Shown: piece after piece, positions 32,516-41,810 of the stretch | How positions within the stretch are numbered: the stretch's first letter is position 1 | Layout: each line of letters begins with the position of its first letter | From: JBNKZU01 sp050301795 | GTDB taxonomy: Bacteria; Pseudomonadota; Gammaproteobacteria; Thiohalomonadales; Thiohalomonadaceae | Reading direction: 5' to 3' | NCBI GenBank assembly: GCA_050301795.1 | Contig: JBNKZU010000025.1 | Location: 1-48,824 of the forward strand | Length of the DNA stretch: 48,824 bases | Notes under the pieces: generated by a model | What the model was told of the DNA's origin: nothing | The model's input: the letters and a program-made list of their open reading frames with translations, nothing else | Database searches by the model: none | Program-made: the position numbers and the translations under genes

Positions 32516-33291
32516 TGAATCCGGTTTCAATCATCTCCCTAGCTTCAGAAGATCAGTCGTATGCGATTGAGTTATCACGACGATGGGGTTTCGACTATCA
32601 ACCTCAGCAGCAAACACCTTACCAACTTCAATGGACAGGTAAACGGTTACAGCTAGTTTCAATTAACGACCCGACAATGGGTACTGCCTTTGTCGATTTT
32701 GTCGAGGGCGCGGTTGAGCATCGGCGAAAATATGGTGGAGGACGTGGTCAGGCGATAGCCAAAGCTGTGGGGTTAAAAAGTGGGCATGTTCCGAAGATTC
32801 TTGATGCGACAGCAGGATTTGGACGTGATGCTTATGTCCTTGCATCACTAGGGTGCCAGGTATTGATGCTGGAGCGCGAACCGGTTATGGCAGCCTTATT
32901 GCAGGACGGGCTAATCCGGGCGCGTTATGCCGGTGGAGAGATTGCAGAGATTTTGGATCGAATCGAATTTAAGGCGGTTGATGCCATTCAGTGGTTACAA
33001 CAACCTCCTCCTGATTGTGCACCTGATGTTGTCTATTTAGATCCGATGTTTCCACATCGTCAAAAGCAGGCGAAGGTCAAGAAGGAGATGTACTTTTTAC
33101 AACAGATCATCGGCGAAGGTGTAGATGGCTCTGAACTTCTTCATGCCGCGATGAAGGTCGCCATTAAAAGGGTAGTGGTCAAACGACCTAAAGGTGCCCC
33201 AACTCTGGACAATAGAGAGCCAACACTTGTTTTTGCAACAAAGAAGAACCGGTTTGACGTCTATTTATGCCATAAACAGGGAGATACTTGA
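32515..33291 (+). CDS. rsmJ: 16S rRNA m2G1516 methyltransferase RsmJ
   Basis: 258 residues matching the YhiQ/RsmJ family, which methylates N2 of G1516 in 16S rRNA. The SAM-binding motif is PKILDATAGFGRDAYVLASLG; DVVYLDPMFPHRQKQAKVKKEM follows as the catalytic/base-binding motif; RVVVKRPKGAP is near the end. The start codon overlaps the upstream stop (TAATG). The N-terminus DFVEGAVEHRRKYGGGRGQ is a family signature. Confidence 0.94.
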   Translation: MNPVSIISLASEDQSYAIELSRRWGFDYQPQQQTPYQLQWTGKRLQLVSINDPTMGTAFVDFVEGAVEHRRKYGGGRGQAIAKAVGLKSGHVPKILDATAGFGRDAYVLASLGCQVLMLEREPVMAALLQDGLIRARYAGGEIAEILDRIEFKAVDAIQWLQQPPPDCAPDVVYLDPMFPHRQKQAKVKKEMYFLQQIIGEGVDGSELLHAAMKVAIKRVVVKRPKGAPTLDNREPTLVFATKKNRFDVYLCHKQGDT

Positions 33292-33352
33292 TATTTAGAT
33301 GAATGTGTCCTAGACATAAAGGAGTGGAATTAAAGGTAAAGGAGTACTCATT

Positions 33353-34900
33353 ATGCAGATTCGGATTTGGCTTTCACGTCTCACTTTCATCACAACACTC
33401 ATATCAATCTCCGCTTGTTCAATGTTCTCATCTCTTGAGAAGAGTTCAGATAACTATTTACACTCCGGTGTCTACCTTAACCTCCCCGAGATAAAAGGCG
33501 ATAAGCATCGGCTCACAGAATTGCTATCGTTTCCATACCTCAAAAAATATATCGATGAGCATAAATCTGAGATTGAAGAAGAGTTAGTTAAAGGTGAATA
33601 CAAAAAGATTGAGGCACAACTAAAATCACCAGCAGCATGTAGTGTTGTGCTTTCACTGTTGAATGATCTTAAACAGGCGGCACTCTATCAGTTGGAACCT
33701 GGTGGTCAATGCTTGCCTGTCTCGTCAGACATTCCATGGTCATCAGGTTTGAGCCAGAACTACTTTACCGATACACAATGTACCATTCCGCTAAATTTTA
33801 CACCGATAAAAAAGCAGACCTATTGTGATGAACTACTCGGAACAACTGCACAACCAACACTTGGAGATGCCAATCTATGGACTCCAACAAGTGAGGTTGG
33901 TGGTCTTGATGCCTCTGATTGGGCATTCCCTTACGGTTCACGACTCCATATCACGCTTATCTCGAAAAAACAGAACCAACAGCCTTTAATGCGACGTCTG
34001 AAGTATAAAAGCGTTAATGGGTGCGGGTTAGAGATGCGGGTTTATAGTCGTAATCCGAATCTTCAAGGACAGAAACCGATGCTCGCAATCCATGGCGGGA
34101 GTTGGAAATATCGTCGATTGGGGTTCTCAGCCCTGGAGTCTGAGATCTCAATGTTTACCCAGCGTGGATACATGGTCTTTACACCATTTTACCGTTTGAG
34201 CGGCGATCATGATGGACCACAGGCATGCCGAAATGCAACATGGCAGCAGATTATCTCAGACGTTCAGGATGCGTTTGATTGGGTTGATCAAAATGCCTAT
34301 CTTCTCGGTGCTCATCAAGGTGAGAAGATAACACTTTTTGGTCAATCTGCCGGAGGGCATCTGTCAAGTTGGTTGCTCACTTACAATCAGTCAAGAGTTG
34401 AAAAGGGGCTTATCTTCTATCCGCCAACAGACTTAAAGCGTTTTGTGGATCAAGTTGAGCATGATCCCGCCTATGCAAAATTCAAAGAGCGGATTAGTAT
34501 TGTCGAGGGCTTTCTAAATAAGATGGAGACCACTCCAGCACAATACCAACAGGCATTGGAACAGAACAGCTTTCCACAACATATCACTTCAAGCTCTCCT
34601 CCTGTTTTTCTTGTACACGGTGATGAAGACACAGTTGTTCCTGCCGATCAATCCCAGCAGCTCTGTAATGCCTACAATCCCGGTGATCAGACGATCGATT
34701 TGGAACCGAGTTCTTTTATAAACCGGCTCTATGCGACACGATTTCAGTGTGGAGGATCAGAGTTGAATCGTTTAGATAAGGCGGAGCATATGTTTGATCT
34801 GATCTGCCTTCCAGACATCTCATGTGCAGCCGGTAATCTTTGTGCGGTAATGGGTGCAGAGGAGGTTATGAAAAGAGGGTATGACTGGCTAAATGATTGA
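33353..34900 (+). CDS. Cysteine-rich lipoprotein alpha/beta-hydrolase
   Basis: 515 residues with a lipobox (ISISACSM) at the end of an N-terminal hydrophobic segment, so membrane-anchored outside the cytoplasm. The first 230 residues are of unknown fold. The rest is an esterase/lipase-like alpha/beta-hydrolase: oxyanion HGGSWKYR, nucleophile elbow GQSAGGHLSSWLL, catalytic Asp in FLVHGDEDTVV, and likely His in DKAEHMFDL. Eleven other cysteines are spread over the protein, compatible with disulfides. AAAGGAG lies 8 nt before the ATG. Substrate unknown; polyester, peptide or phenolic ester hydrolysis cannot be distinguished. Confidence 0.87.
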   Translation: MQIRIWLSRLTFITTLISISACSMFSSLEKSSDNYLHSGVYLNLPEIKGDKHRLTELLSFPYLKKYIDEHKSEIEEELVKGEYKKIEAQLKSPAACSVVLSLLNDLKQAALYQLEPGGQCLPVSSDIPWSSGLSQNYFTDTQCTIPLNFTPIKKQTYCDELLGTTAQPTLGDANLWTPTSEVGGLDASDWAFPYGSRLHITLISKKQNQQPLMRRLKYKSVNGCGLEMRVYSRNPNLQGQKPMLAIHGGSWKYRRLGFSALESEISMFTQRGYMVFTPFYRLSGDHDGPQACRNATWQQIISDVQDAFDWVDQNAYLLGAHQGEKITLFGQSAGGHLSSWLLTYNQSRVEKGLIFYPPTDLKRFVDQVEHDPAYAKFKERISIVEGFLNKMETTPAQYQQALEQNSFPQHITSSSPPVFLVHGDEDTVVPADQSQQLCNAYNPGDQTIDLEPSSFINRLYATRFQCGGSELNRLDKAEHMFDLICLPDISCAAGNLCAVMGAEEVMKRGYDWLND

Positions 34901-34909
34901 TAAGGGCGA

Positions 34910-35698
34910 TTAGTCAGTGATGATCACACGGTCGCCGACATCCATTAATGAGTAGATCTTTTTCATATCGCGATTGGTGGTTCGAATACAGCCATGGGAG
35001 ACACGTTTACCGATTGAGGCCGGATTGCTAGTGCCATGGATGGCGTATGACCCGCCGATGTTCAACGCATAGTTCCCTATAGGCCCTCTAAAACAACGGT
35101 TTCCTTGAGCAATGTCTTCCATAAACTCTTGTTCCATATGTTTTGGAATGCACCATTCGATGCCTCGTTCGTCTTCAACCTTCCATCGAATTGAGTACTG
35201 ACCTGATTCTGTGTAATAACAGTTGCCGCCAAGCTCTTGTGGCTGACACCCATCCATCCCGAGCGCAACGCGAGTTTTAAACAGTAGCTTCTCTTTATCA
35301 CCAAGTTGTTCAATTACACGAAGATTAAAGTGCGATTTATCAACAATAATCATTCGTTTAGAGCCTTGAGGTCGTTTCGACTTTTTGGGTTCCTTAATGG
35401 CATAAAATTGATCAGCATAATAGTGGTGTATCCATAAAGGCTTCGGCAATGCTTCCCAATGATCATCAGGAAAATGTCCCGTCACCTTGATCCATCCATC
35501 ACGCTGCTCTGATGAGGTAAAACGAGTGTTTGGCTTAAAAAACTGAATAATCTCCCCACGAGGTGCATGACGTAGCGGAGAGGTTGAATTGGTTTGAAAG
35601 GTTAGAGGGCTAAAACGATTATCGCTATTTGAAGCATATAAAGGGGAGAGCGTCGAGAAGAGTAAAAGCGCAATGAATAAACTTCGAAGATTAAGCAT
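34910..35698 (-). CDS. L,D-transpeptidase (YkuD)
   Basis: 262 residues. A signal peptide (SLFIALLLFSTLSPLYA) is followed by an SH3-like segment (about 50-110) and a YkuD L,D-transpeptidase domain. The catalytic motif is HGTSNPASIGKRVSHGCIRTTNRDM, with the nucleophile Cys in SHGCIR. The family forms 3-3 cross-links in peptidoglycan or attaches proteins to it. An insertion with Cys (GMDGCQPQELGGNCYYTE) and GNRCFRG is notable. Convergent with the esterase gene. Confidence 0.92.
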   Translation of the reverse strand: MLNLRSLFIALLLFSTLSPLYASNSDNRFSPLTFQTNSTSPLRHAPRGEIIQFFKPNTRFTSSEQRDGWIKVTGHFPDDHWEALPKPLWIHHYYADQFYAIKEPKKSKRPQGSKRMIIVDKSHFNLRVIEQLGDKEKLLFKTRVALGMDGCQPQELGGNCYYTESGQYSIRWKVEDERGIEWCIPKHMEQEFMEDIAQGNRCFRGPIGNYALNIGGSYAIHGTSNPASIGKRVSHGCIRTTNRDMKKIYSLMDVGDRVIITD

Positions 35699-35772
35699 GG
35701 TGGCAATTCGTGATCCAGTGTCACGAATAGTTTAATCACCCGGGATAAATAATCAATGAATCATTCAGATGA

Positions 35773-36135
35773 CTACATATTGTCAAAGTGGCTGTTGTAC
35801 TCTTGCCTGTTATTGATAATGTAATCAATCTCATCCAAAAGCTCGTTCATTAACCGAGAATATTCAGAATCGTTGCCCTGTTTAATCGCGATTTCAAATG
35901 TACTGGCCTTCTGACTTAAGCCTGGAACGCCACAGTAGCGACTTGCTCCATTGAGCTTGTGGACAATATCACACAGTTTTACATAGGCGCGTTCTTGATA
36001 GTGTTGACGTATCTCATCGGCATATTTGGGAAGCTCCTCTGAGAGCATCCGAAAGAGATCTTGAGCTAGTTGAACATTTCCATTCGCTCTTTCAAGCGCT
36101 GTTTGGGAATCAAATCTTGCGTCGGTCTTATCCAT
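35773..36135 (-). CDS. Orphan HPt phosphotransfer protein
   Basis: 120 residues forming a single HPt four-helix domain. The phospho-acceptor His is in KLCDIVHKLNGASRYCGVPGL, the standard HKL(N/K)GAS context. Such proteins shuttle phosphate from a hybrid kinase to a response regulator. No kinase or regulator gene is adjacent. The hybrid kinase at 22755-25049 lacks its own HPt domain and is a possible donor. Divergent from cysM. Confidence 0.9.
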   Translation of the reverse strand: MDKTDARFDSQTALERANGNVQLAQDLFRMLSEELPKYADEIRQHYQERAYVKLCDIVHKLNGASRYCGVPGLSQKASTFEIAIKQGNDSEYSRLMNELLDEIDYIINNRQEYNSHFDNM

Positions 36136-36240
36136 TTCTCATTCCTTGCGAATACCTGTTGCTTTTTTGTATAGACCTACTTTATGGATTCACTCCTCTA
36201 AAATCAATACCCCTTTTGTATTGTTGCCGCGATCATGGGA

Positions 36241-36246
36241 TATAAT
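36241..36246 (+). promoter_or_regulatory. cysM: -10 element of the cysM promoter
   Basis: Perfect TATAAT 33 bp before the cysM start at 36280, with a TTGTAT at 36216 as a poor, 19-bp-spaced -35. This position excludes the in-frame ATG at 36235 as the start. Confidence 0.45.
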
Positions 36247-36279
36247 CACCGAAATCCAACTAATAAAGTAGCGCTAAAG

Positions 36280-37167
36280 ATGAAATCAATCACAATTGAG
36301 TCGTTCATCGGTAATACACCGCTTGTGGCACTCCAACGAATCGAAAAGGGCAATAACACCATTCTCGTTAAGCTCGAAGGCAACAATCCAGCAGGATCGG
36401 TTAAAGATCGCCCTGCAATGAGCATGATTGCCCATGCTGAAGAGCGTGGAGAGATATCAAGTGGCGATACCCTAATAGAGGCAACCAGTGGTAACACCGG
36501 TATTGCCCTGGCAATGGCAGCAGCAATTAAGGGTTACAAGATGGTTCTGATCATGCCTGAGAATATGAGCCTGGAGCGACGAGCCTCAATGAGAGCCTAT
36601 GGTGCAGAACTTGTTTTGGTGACCAAAGAGCAGGGAATGGAGGGAGCGCGTGATCTGGCTAAACAGATGGAGGCTGATGGCAAAGGCAAGGTGTTAGATC
36701 AATTCTCAAATGGTGATAACCCTCAAGCACATTATGAAACCACTGGCCCTGAGATTTGGCGTGATACTGAAGGTGAGGTAACCCATTTTGTGAGCGCGAT
36801 GGGAACCACCGGCACCATTATGGGGACATCACGATACTTAAAAGAGATGAACCGCAATATCCAGATTGTCGGTGTACAGCCAACCGAAGGCTCTAGTATT
36901 CCTGGTATACGTCGTTGGCCGAAAGAGTATCTTCCTGCAATATTTGATGCGACAGCAGTGGATCAGGTTATTGATATTGATCAGGCAGATGCCGAGCGCG
37001 TTACGCGCGAATTGGCCTCAAAAGAGGGGATCTTTTGTGGTATCTCGTCTGGTGGTGCGGTCGCGGCCGCGATTAAGCTTGCCGAAAAGCTGGAGAATGC
37101 GGTCATTGTGACCATTATCTGTGATCGTGGAGATCGATACCTTTCAACCGGTGTTTTCCCAGCATAA
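36280..37167 (+). CDS. cysM: Cysteine synthase B
   Basis: 295-residue PLP enzyme of the OAS sulfhydrylase family making cysteine from O-acetylserine and sulfide or thiosulfate. The PLP lysine is in GSVKDRPAMSM and the Asn/substrate loop is EATSGNTGIALAM; the phosphate-binding GTTGTIMG and the C-terminal FCGISSGGAVAAAI also match. RRWPKEYLPAIFDA is typical of CysM rather than CysK. The order cysM-rlmD is common in gammaproteobacteria (usually followed by relA, not here). Confidence 0.95.
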   Translation: MKSITIESFIGNTPLVALQRIEKGNNTILVKLEGNNPAGSVKDRPAMSMIAHAEERGEISSGDTLIEATSGNTGIALAMAAAIKGYKMVLIMPENMSLERRASMRAYGAELVLVTKEQGMEGARDLAKQMEADGKGKVLDQFSNGDNPQAHYETTGPEIWRDTEGEVTHFVSAMGTTGTIMGTSRYLKEMNRNIQIVGVQPTEGSSIPGIRRWPKEYLPAIFDATAVDQVIDIDQADAERVTRELASKEGIFCGISSGGAVAAAIKLAEKLENAVIVTIICDRGDRYLSTGVFPA

Positions 37168-37187
37168 TCGATGTATAGATCGCTGAA

Positions 37188-37215
37188 ATCGCTCGTTCTC
37201 ATGCGATAGAGCGAT
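37188..37215 (+). terminator. Possible terminator after cysM
   Basis: ATCGCTC (37188-37194) pairs with GAGCGAT (37209-37215) over a 14-nt loop, then a T-rich stretch (GGTCTTTTCTCTTTT). Not a clean T run, so only moderate support. Confidence 0.4.
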
Positions 37216-37295
37216 AATGCTTTGGGTCTTTTCTCTTTTAAACTCCAAACCTCTGTGGTGCGTGAGTACTATTATGGATAGAGCAGTAACTAAAA

Positions 37296-38624
37296 ATGAG
37301 TCGAAAACGTAAAAAGAACAAGCTACCCGAAGCGTTAGTACGGGTGACGATCACTGGACTTACTCACGATGGTCGTGGTGTAGCGCGTGTCAACGAGAAA
37401 GCGGTATTTGTTGAAGAGGCGCTTCCAGGTGAAGAGGTCAGCTTTCAATATGCGGTACAACGAAAGAGCTACGATGTCGGAGTGGCGGTAGAGGTGCATC
37501 AGCCGTCACCACATCGAGTGACCCCGAAATGTTCCGTTTTTGGTGTCTGTGGTGGCTGTGCAATGCAACACCTGGAGCCTCAACAACAGATTATCGAAAA
37601 AGAGAAGGTGCTTCTTGAGGATTTTAGACGCATCGGTAAGGTTGAGCCGCAGGAGATAGTTGCTCCGTTAACAGCAAATCACTGGGGATATCGCCGAAAG
37701 GCACGGCTTGGTGTCCGATACGTCGAGCCAAAAGGGCGGGTATTGGTTGGTTTTCGTGAACGCCGTAAATCATTTATTACTGTTATGGATCGCTGTGAGG
37801 TTCTCGCCCCAAGCGTCGGAGAAAACCTGAGCACTATCGGTGATCTGATCTATTCATTGGATGCCCGATCGACCATTGCTCAGATTGAAGTTGCCGTTGA
37901 TGATACCCAAACTGCACTGGTCTTTAGAAATCTTGAGCCACTTTCCGATGCTGACACTCAAAAACTGATCGATTTTGCCAAGAGCAATAATTACGCAATC
38001 TATCTTCAACCCAAAGGGCCAGACAGTGTCATTCCATTATGGCCTGAGTCCATCACACTTCAATATTCATTGCCTGAGTACAATGTTAACCATACCTTCG
38101 CTCCGACTGATTTCACCCAAGTCAATTATGAAATGAATCAAAAGATGATAGCCAGGGCTATCGAGTGGTTAGCACCACAAAAAGAGGAGCGAGTTCTGGA
38201 TCTCTTTTGTGGTATTGGTAACTTCACATTACCGCTAACGCGATTTAGCGATCATGTGGTGGGAGTTGAGGGGAGTGATGAACAGGTCGCACGAGCACAG
38301 ACAAATGCGATTGAAAACGGTATTCATAATGTTGAATACCATCAGGCGGATCTCTCCAATGCATTAGAACAGCTAACCTGGTGGAAGCAGGGCTTCGACA
38401 AGGTATTGCTTGATCCGGCTCGTGATGGCGCGATGGAGGCGATCCCATATATCGCCAAGGTGGGTGCAAAGCGTATTGTTTATGTCTCTTGCAACCCTGC
38501 CACTCTAGCAAGAGATGCAGGGATGTTGGTTAATGATTACGGCTATAAACTGGTAAAAGCCGGAGTCATGGATATGTTTCCTCACACCGCACATGTTGAA
38601 TCAATCGCGCTATTTGAAAAATAG
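37296..38624 (+). CDS. rlmD: 23S rRNA m5U1939 methyltransferase RlmD
   Basis: 442 residues, full length. An N-terminal TRAM domain (VRVTITGLTHDGRGVARVNEKAVF) is followed by the Fe-S cysteines (CSVFGVCGGCAMQHL) and a SAM-dependent m5U methyltransferase domain with VLDLFCGIGNFTLPL, the DPAR motif (LDPARDGA) and catalytic Cys in RIVYVSCNPATLARD. Modifies U1939 of 23S rRNA. A hairpin (CGCTATTT/AAATAGCG, 38608-38626) spans the stop codon and may act as 3' end or processing signal. Confidence 0.96.
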   Translation: MSRKRKKNKLPEALVRVTITGLTHDGRGVARVNEKAVFVEEALPGEEVSFQYAVQRKSYDVGVAVEVHQPSPHRVTPKCSVFGVCGGCAMQHLEPQQQIIEKEKVLLEDFRRIGKVEPQEIVAPLTANHWGYRRKARLGVRYVEPKGRVLVGFRERRKSFITVMDRCEVLAPSVGENLSTIGDLIYSLDARSTIAQIEVAVDDTQTALVFRNLEPLSDADTQKLIDFAKSNNYAIYLQPKGPDSVIPLWPESITLQYSLPEYNVNHTFAPTDFTQVNYEMNQKMIARAIEWLAPQKEERVLDLFCGIGNFTLPLTRFSDHVVGVEGSDEQVARAQTNAIENGIHNVEYHQADLSNALEQLTWWKQGFDKVLLDPARDGAMEAIPYIAKVGAKRIVYVSCNPATLARDAGMLVNDYGYKLVKAGVMDMFPHTAHVESIALFEK

Positions 38625-38661
38625 CGTTAAATCCGCCAATAAGTCGGGGCAATGAACTGCG

Positions 38662-39372
38662 ATGAGAATATGGGATCTATCTCCGGGGTATCTGAATCGC
38701 CAAAGCCTGTTGGGTGAGCATCGCGAATTGCATGGCATTGTCTCTATTATCCGTCATCATAAAAAGGGTTACTCCAAGCACCCTGAAACACTCCGCTGGG
38801 TCGGATATGGCTGGGCACTTAAACAGCGTCATCGACTATTAGTCGCCGAGATGGGACTTCGAGGGTATAACGACTATACGCCGGTACTTCTTCGCTCCAA
38901 TAAGGGTATATGGCCTGACGACTATATCGACTCGCCTGCAACGCAGATCGCAATTTTGAAGAATAAATATCGAGCACTTGAACCGGGGCGGATTCCACTT
39001 CCGAAGAGAACTCAAGAGCTATGGGCGCAACACAAATACTCTGTAATGGCTCGAAGTATTAGCGCCTATCAGGATATTGGTAAGTGGGTCGCGACCAAAA
39101 CTGGCACAAAAGAGATGGCGTCGGTTGCTCTTGAACTCTTATCAATCCTGCGCACACCTCCAGAACCGCGATTAATCGATAACGCACTGCTCCATCTTTG
39201 GGGCTATGTTTCGAAATACTCGACAATGAGAAATATGGAGATTGAAAAACAATCAAGGCAAGCGCTTTTAAAGCACATTCAGGAACTATCGTTTGCACAC
39301 AATATTCGATATCTGATCGAATCGACTGCTGTGAGTGAACTAACCGCATGGGATATTTCTAGCAGGCGATAG
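38662..39372 (+). CDS. T4 endonuclease V-like protein (Pyr_excise family)
   Basis: 236 residues. The first about 100 residues resemble the pyrimidine-dimer glycosylase family of T4 DenV: LNRQSLLGEHRELHGIVSIIRH corresponds to the N-terminal helix carrying the catalytic Glu, followed by KHPETLRWVGYGWALKQRHRLLVAEMGLRGY. The second half (about 120-236) is helical and unassigned. In T4 DenV the terminal amino group of residue 2 and Glu23 act in catalysis; here an Arg follows Met, so a classical N-terminal Thr is absent. UV repair is therefore possible but not assured. Follows rlmD by 37 bp in the same direction. Confidence 0.68.
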   Translation: MRIWDLSPGYLNRQSLLGEHRELHGIVSIIRHHKKGYSKHPETLRWVGYGWALKQRHRLLVAEMGLRGYNDYTPVLLRSNKGIWPDDYIDSPATQIAILKNKYRALEPGRIPLPKRTQELWAQHKYSVMARSISAYQDIGKWVATKTGTKEMASVALELLSILRTPPEPRLIDNALLHLWGYVSKYSTMRNMEIEKQSRQALLKHIQELSFAHNIRYLIESTAVSELTAWDISSRR

Positions 39373-39488
39373 CAAATCCTCCTGTTCCACTATCTGAGCT
39401 AAACGCCAATCTTCACTATCGGTTTAGTAACAACTCCTGTAAGCTACACGCCCGCTGAAACACGCTTTATTAATTTACGGACTATTCG

Positions 39489-40802
39489 ATGAGTTTTACC
39501 TCCCTTGGTCTTTCGCCTAAGCTTCTTCAAGCAGTTGGCGAGCAGGGCTATACCGATGCAACACCAATTCAATCAAAAGCGATCCCCGCGATACTCGACG
39601 GCAATGACGTCATGGCTGCCGCTCAGACCGGAACCGGAAAAACCGCAGGGTTTACGCTACCAATGCTTGAGTTGCTATCAAAAGGAAGACCAGCTCAGGC
39701 AAATCAGGCTCGTTCATTGATTCTGACTCCGACACGAGAGTTGGCTGCCCAGGTGGTTGAGAGTATTCACACCTATGGCAGACACCTGCCGTTGCGTTCA
39801 GCAGTGGTGTTTGGAGGGGTCAACATCAACCCTCAGATGATGAAGCTAAGGAAAGGGGTTGATCTCCTGGTTGCAACACCGGGACGACTTCTTGATCTCC
39901 ATAATCAGAATGCCATCCGGTTTAATCAGTTAGAGATCCTTGTGCTGGATGAGGCAGATCGTATGTTGGATATGGGATTTATCCATGACATAAAAAAGAT
40001 ACTGAAGCTGTTACCGAACAAACGCCAGAATCTGATGTTCTCAGCGACCTTCTCAAACGAGATTCGTACCCTGGCAAAAGGGTTGGTGAATAATCCGGTT
40101 GAGATCTCGGTAACTCCCCGTAATCAGACTGCAAAGTCGGTTAAACAGTGGATCCATCCGGTTGATAAAAAACGAAAGGCAGATCTGTTGATTGAATTGG
40201 TTTCGACAAATCAGTGGCAGCAGGTGTTGGTCTTCAGTCGCACTAAACATGGTGCCAACAAACTCGCCAAACAGCTTAATGCAAGCGGTATCAAGTCTGA
40301 CGCGATCCATGGCAACAAAAGTCAGAGCGCCCGCACCAAAGCCTTGAGTGAATTCAAAAGAGGAAGTGTACGGGTATTGGTTGCAACCGATATCGCAGCA
40401 CGAGGTATCGATATTGATATGCTGCCGCATGTTATCAATTTTGACCTGCCCAATGTGCCGGAGGATTATGTGCACCGTATTGGCCGTACTGGTCGTGCCG
40501 GTTCAACCGGAGAGGCTATATCGCTGGTCAGTGCCGATGAGTTTAAACAGTTGTCCGATATTGAGAAGCTGACAAAAGCGATTTTAGAACGAAGATATGT
40601 GGATGGCTTTGAGCCGGTGCACGAGCTACCACAATCAACGCTTAGCCCCTCAAAACACCACAAGAAGCATCACAAACCCCAAAAAGGACATAGTGATGGT
40701 CAACGCTCTGGAGAAGCACGAGCAGGGCACAAGCTTGCAGGGAAACCGCCATCACGTAGAAGAAACCGAAAACCTTCCACAAGCCAACGTACTGCTCGCT
40801 AA
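39489..40802 (+). CDS. rhlE: ATP-dependent RNA helicase RhlE
   Basis: 437-residue DEAD-box helicase with the full motif set: Q motif YTDATPIQSKAIP, AAQTGTGKT (I), PTRELAAQV (Ia), VATPGRLLDL (Ib), VLDEADRMLDMGF (II), MFSATFSNEIR (III), VLVATDIAARGIDI (V), HRIGRTGRAG (VI). The C-terminus is basic and low in complexity (KHHKKHHKPQKGHSDGQRS), as in RhlE. It acts in ribosome assembly or mRNA decay. It ends 30 bp before the integrase gene, and is the left chromosomal neighbour of the integron. Confidence 0.95.
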   Translation: MSFTSLGLSPKLLQAVGEQGYTDATPIQSKAIPAILDGNDVMAAAQTGTGKTAGFTLPMLELLSKGRPAQANQARSLILTPTRELAAQVVESIHTYGRHLPLRSAVVFGGVNINPQMMKLRKGVDLLVATPGRLLDLHNQNAIRFNQLEILVLDEADRMLDMGFIHDIKKILKLLPNKRQNLMFSATFSNEIRTLAKGLVNNPVEISVTPRNQTAKSVKQWIHPVDKKRKADLLIELVSTNQWQQVLVFSRTKHGANKLAKQLNASGIKSDAIHGNKSQSARTKALSEFKRGSVRVLVATDIAARGIDIDMLPHVINFDLPNVPEDYVHRIGRTGRAGSTGEAISLVSADEFKQLSDIEKLTKAILERRYVDGFEPVHELPQSTLSPSKHHKKHHKPQKGHSDGQRSGEARAGHKLAGKPPSRRRNRKPSTSQRTAR

Positions 40803-40831
40803 TGTTGCTGCTAATGACTCGATATTAGTGA

Positions 40832-41797
40832 TCAATACAAACTATTGAGGGGACTGGTAACAGCATTGGCACCGCGGTTTAATACATGGGTATAGATTTG
40901 GGTTGTTCTTACATCATTATGCCCTAACAGCTCCTGAACGGTTCTTATGTCATATCCAGTTTCCAGTAAATGGGTGGCAAAACTATGGCGGAGTGTATGG
41001 CTGCTGGCGTGTTTGCGGATCTGAGCCTTTCTTATAGCTTGTTTTATCGCATTTTGTACATTTGAATGATACACATGGTGTCTACGTTTTATGCCTGAAC
41101 GAGGATCAGTGCTAATAGAAGGGGCAGGGAATAAAAATTTCCAACCAGGGTTTAATCCAGCATTTGGATACTTTCTATTCAGTGCATCAGGCATTGCCAC
41201 AGATGTATAGCCAGCCAGAAGATCCTGTTCATGAAAGCTAATGGAAATAGCGATCTGCTTATGTAAATGCTCAACAAGTGGCTCGGGTAAAATAGTGACG
41301 CGATCCTTATTCCCTTTACCAGAACGAACGATAATCTGGTTTTGACTAAAATCAATATCCTTAACTCGTAAACGCAAGGATTCCATAAGGCGTAAGCCAG
41401 ACCCATACATCAAATTAGCAATAAGCCAGTAATTTGGGTCAACAAACGATAGGAGTTTTTGAACCTCCGCTCTACTTAAAACAGTTGGAAGTCGAGAAGG
41501 TTTTTTTGCACGTATTACACCGCTCAATTCACCAACAGGATTCTCGATAATATATTTATAGAGATAATTGAGAGCATTAAGCGCCTGGTTTTGAGTAGAT
41601 GCACTAACGTTTCGTTCATTTGCGAGATACGAAAGGAATTTTCCAACCTCGCAAGCCCCCATATCCTTAGGATGTTTTTTGCCAAAAAAGAAGATGAAGC
41701 GTTTAATCCAGTGAATATAGGTTTGCTCTGTTCTGTAGCTATAATGTCTCGTCCTTAAATCTCTTCGGATGCTTTCAATAAAAGGTGATTGACTCAT
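40832..41797 (-). CDS. intI: Integron integrase
   Basis: 321-residue tyrosine recombinase. N-terminal SAM-like region PFIESIRRDLRTRHYSYRTEQTYIHWIKRFI; catalytic Arg in MYGSGLRLMESLRLR, Lys in GKGNKD, HTLRHSFATHLLE (His, Arg), LLGHNDVRTTQIYTHV (His, nucleophile Tyr). The extra integron-specific segment is present: DALNRKYPNAGLNPGWKFLF followed by SIDPRSG-like and RRHHVYHS, which separates IntI from XerC/D. It is transcribed away from the cassettes, as in all integrons. The ATG at 41797 is used; a GAGGG lies 10 nt upstream. It appears intact. Confidence 0.94.
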   Translation of the reverse strand: MSQSPFIESIRRDLRTRHYSYRTEQTYIHWIKRFIFFFGKKHPKDMGACEVGKFLSYLANERNVSASTQNQALNALNYLYKYIIENPVGELSGVIRAKKPSRLPTVLSRAEVQKLLSFVDPNYWLIANLMYGSGLRLMESLRLRVKDIDFSQNQIIVRSGKGNKDRVTILPEPLVEHLHKQIAISISFHEQDLLAGYTSVAMPDALNRKYPNAGLNPGWKFLFPAPSISTDPRSGIKRRHHVYHSNVQNAIKQAIRKAQIRKHASSHTLRHSFATHLLETGYDIRTVQELLGHNDVRTTQIYTHVLNRGANAVTSPLNSLY

Positions 41798-41810
41798 AAT
41801 GTTTAATCCC

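Noticed and set aside
36235..36279. cysM start at 36235
   Set aside because: A perfect TATAAT lies at 36241-36246, downstream of that ATG; MKSITIESFIGNTPLV at 36280 is the family N-terminus.
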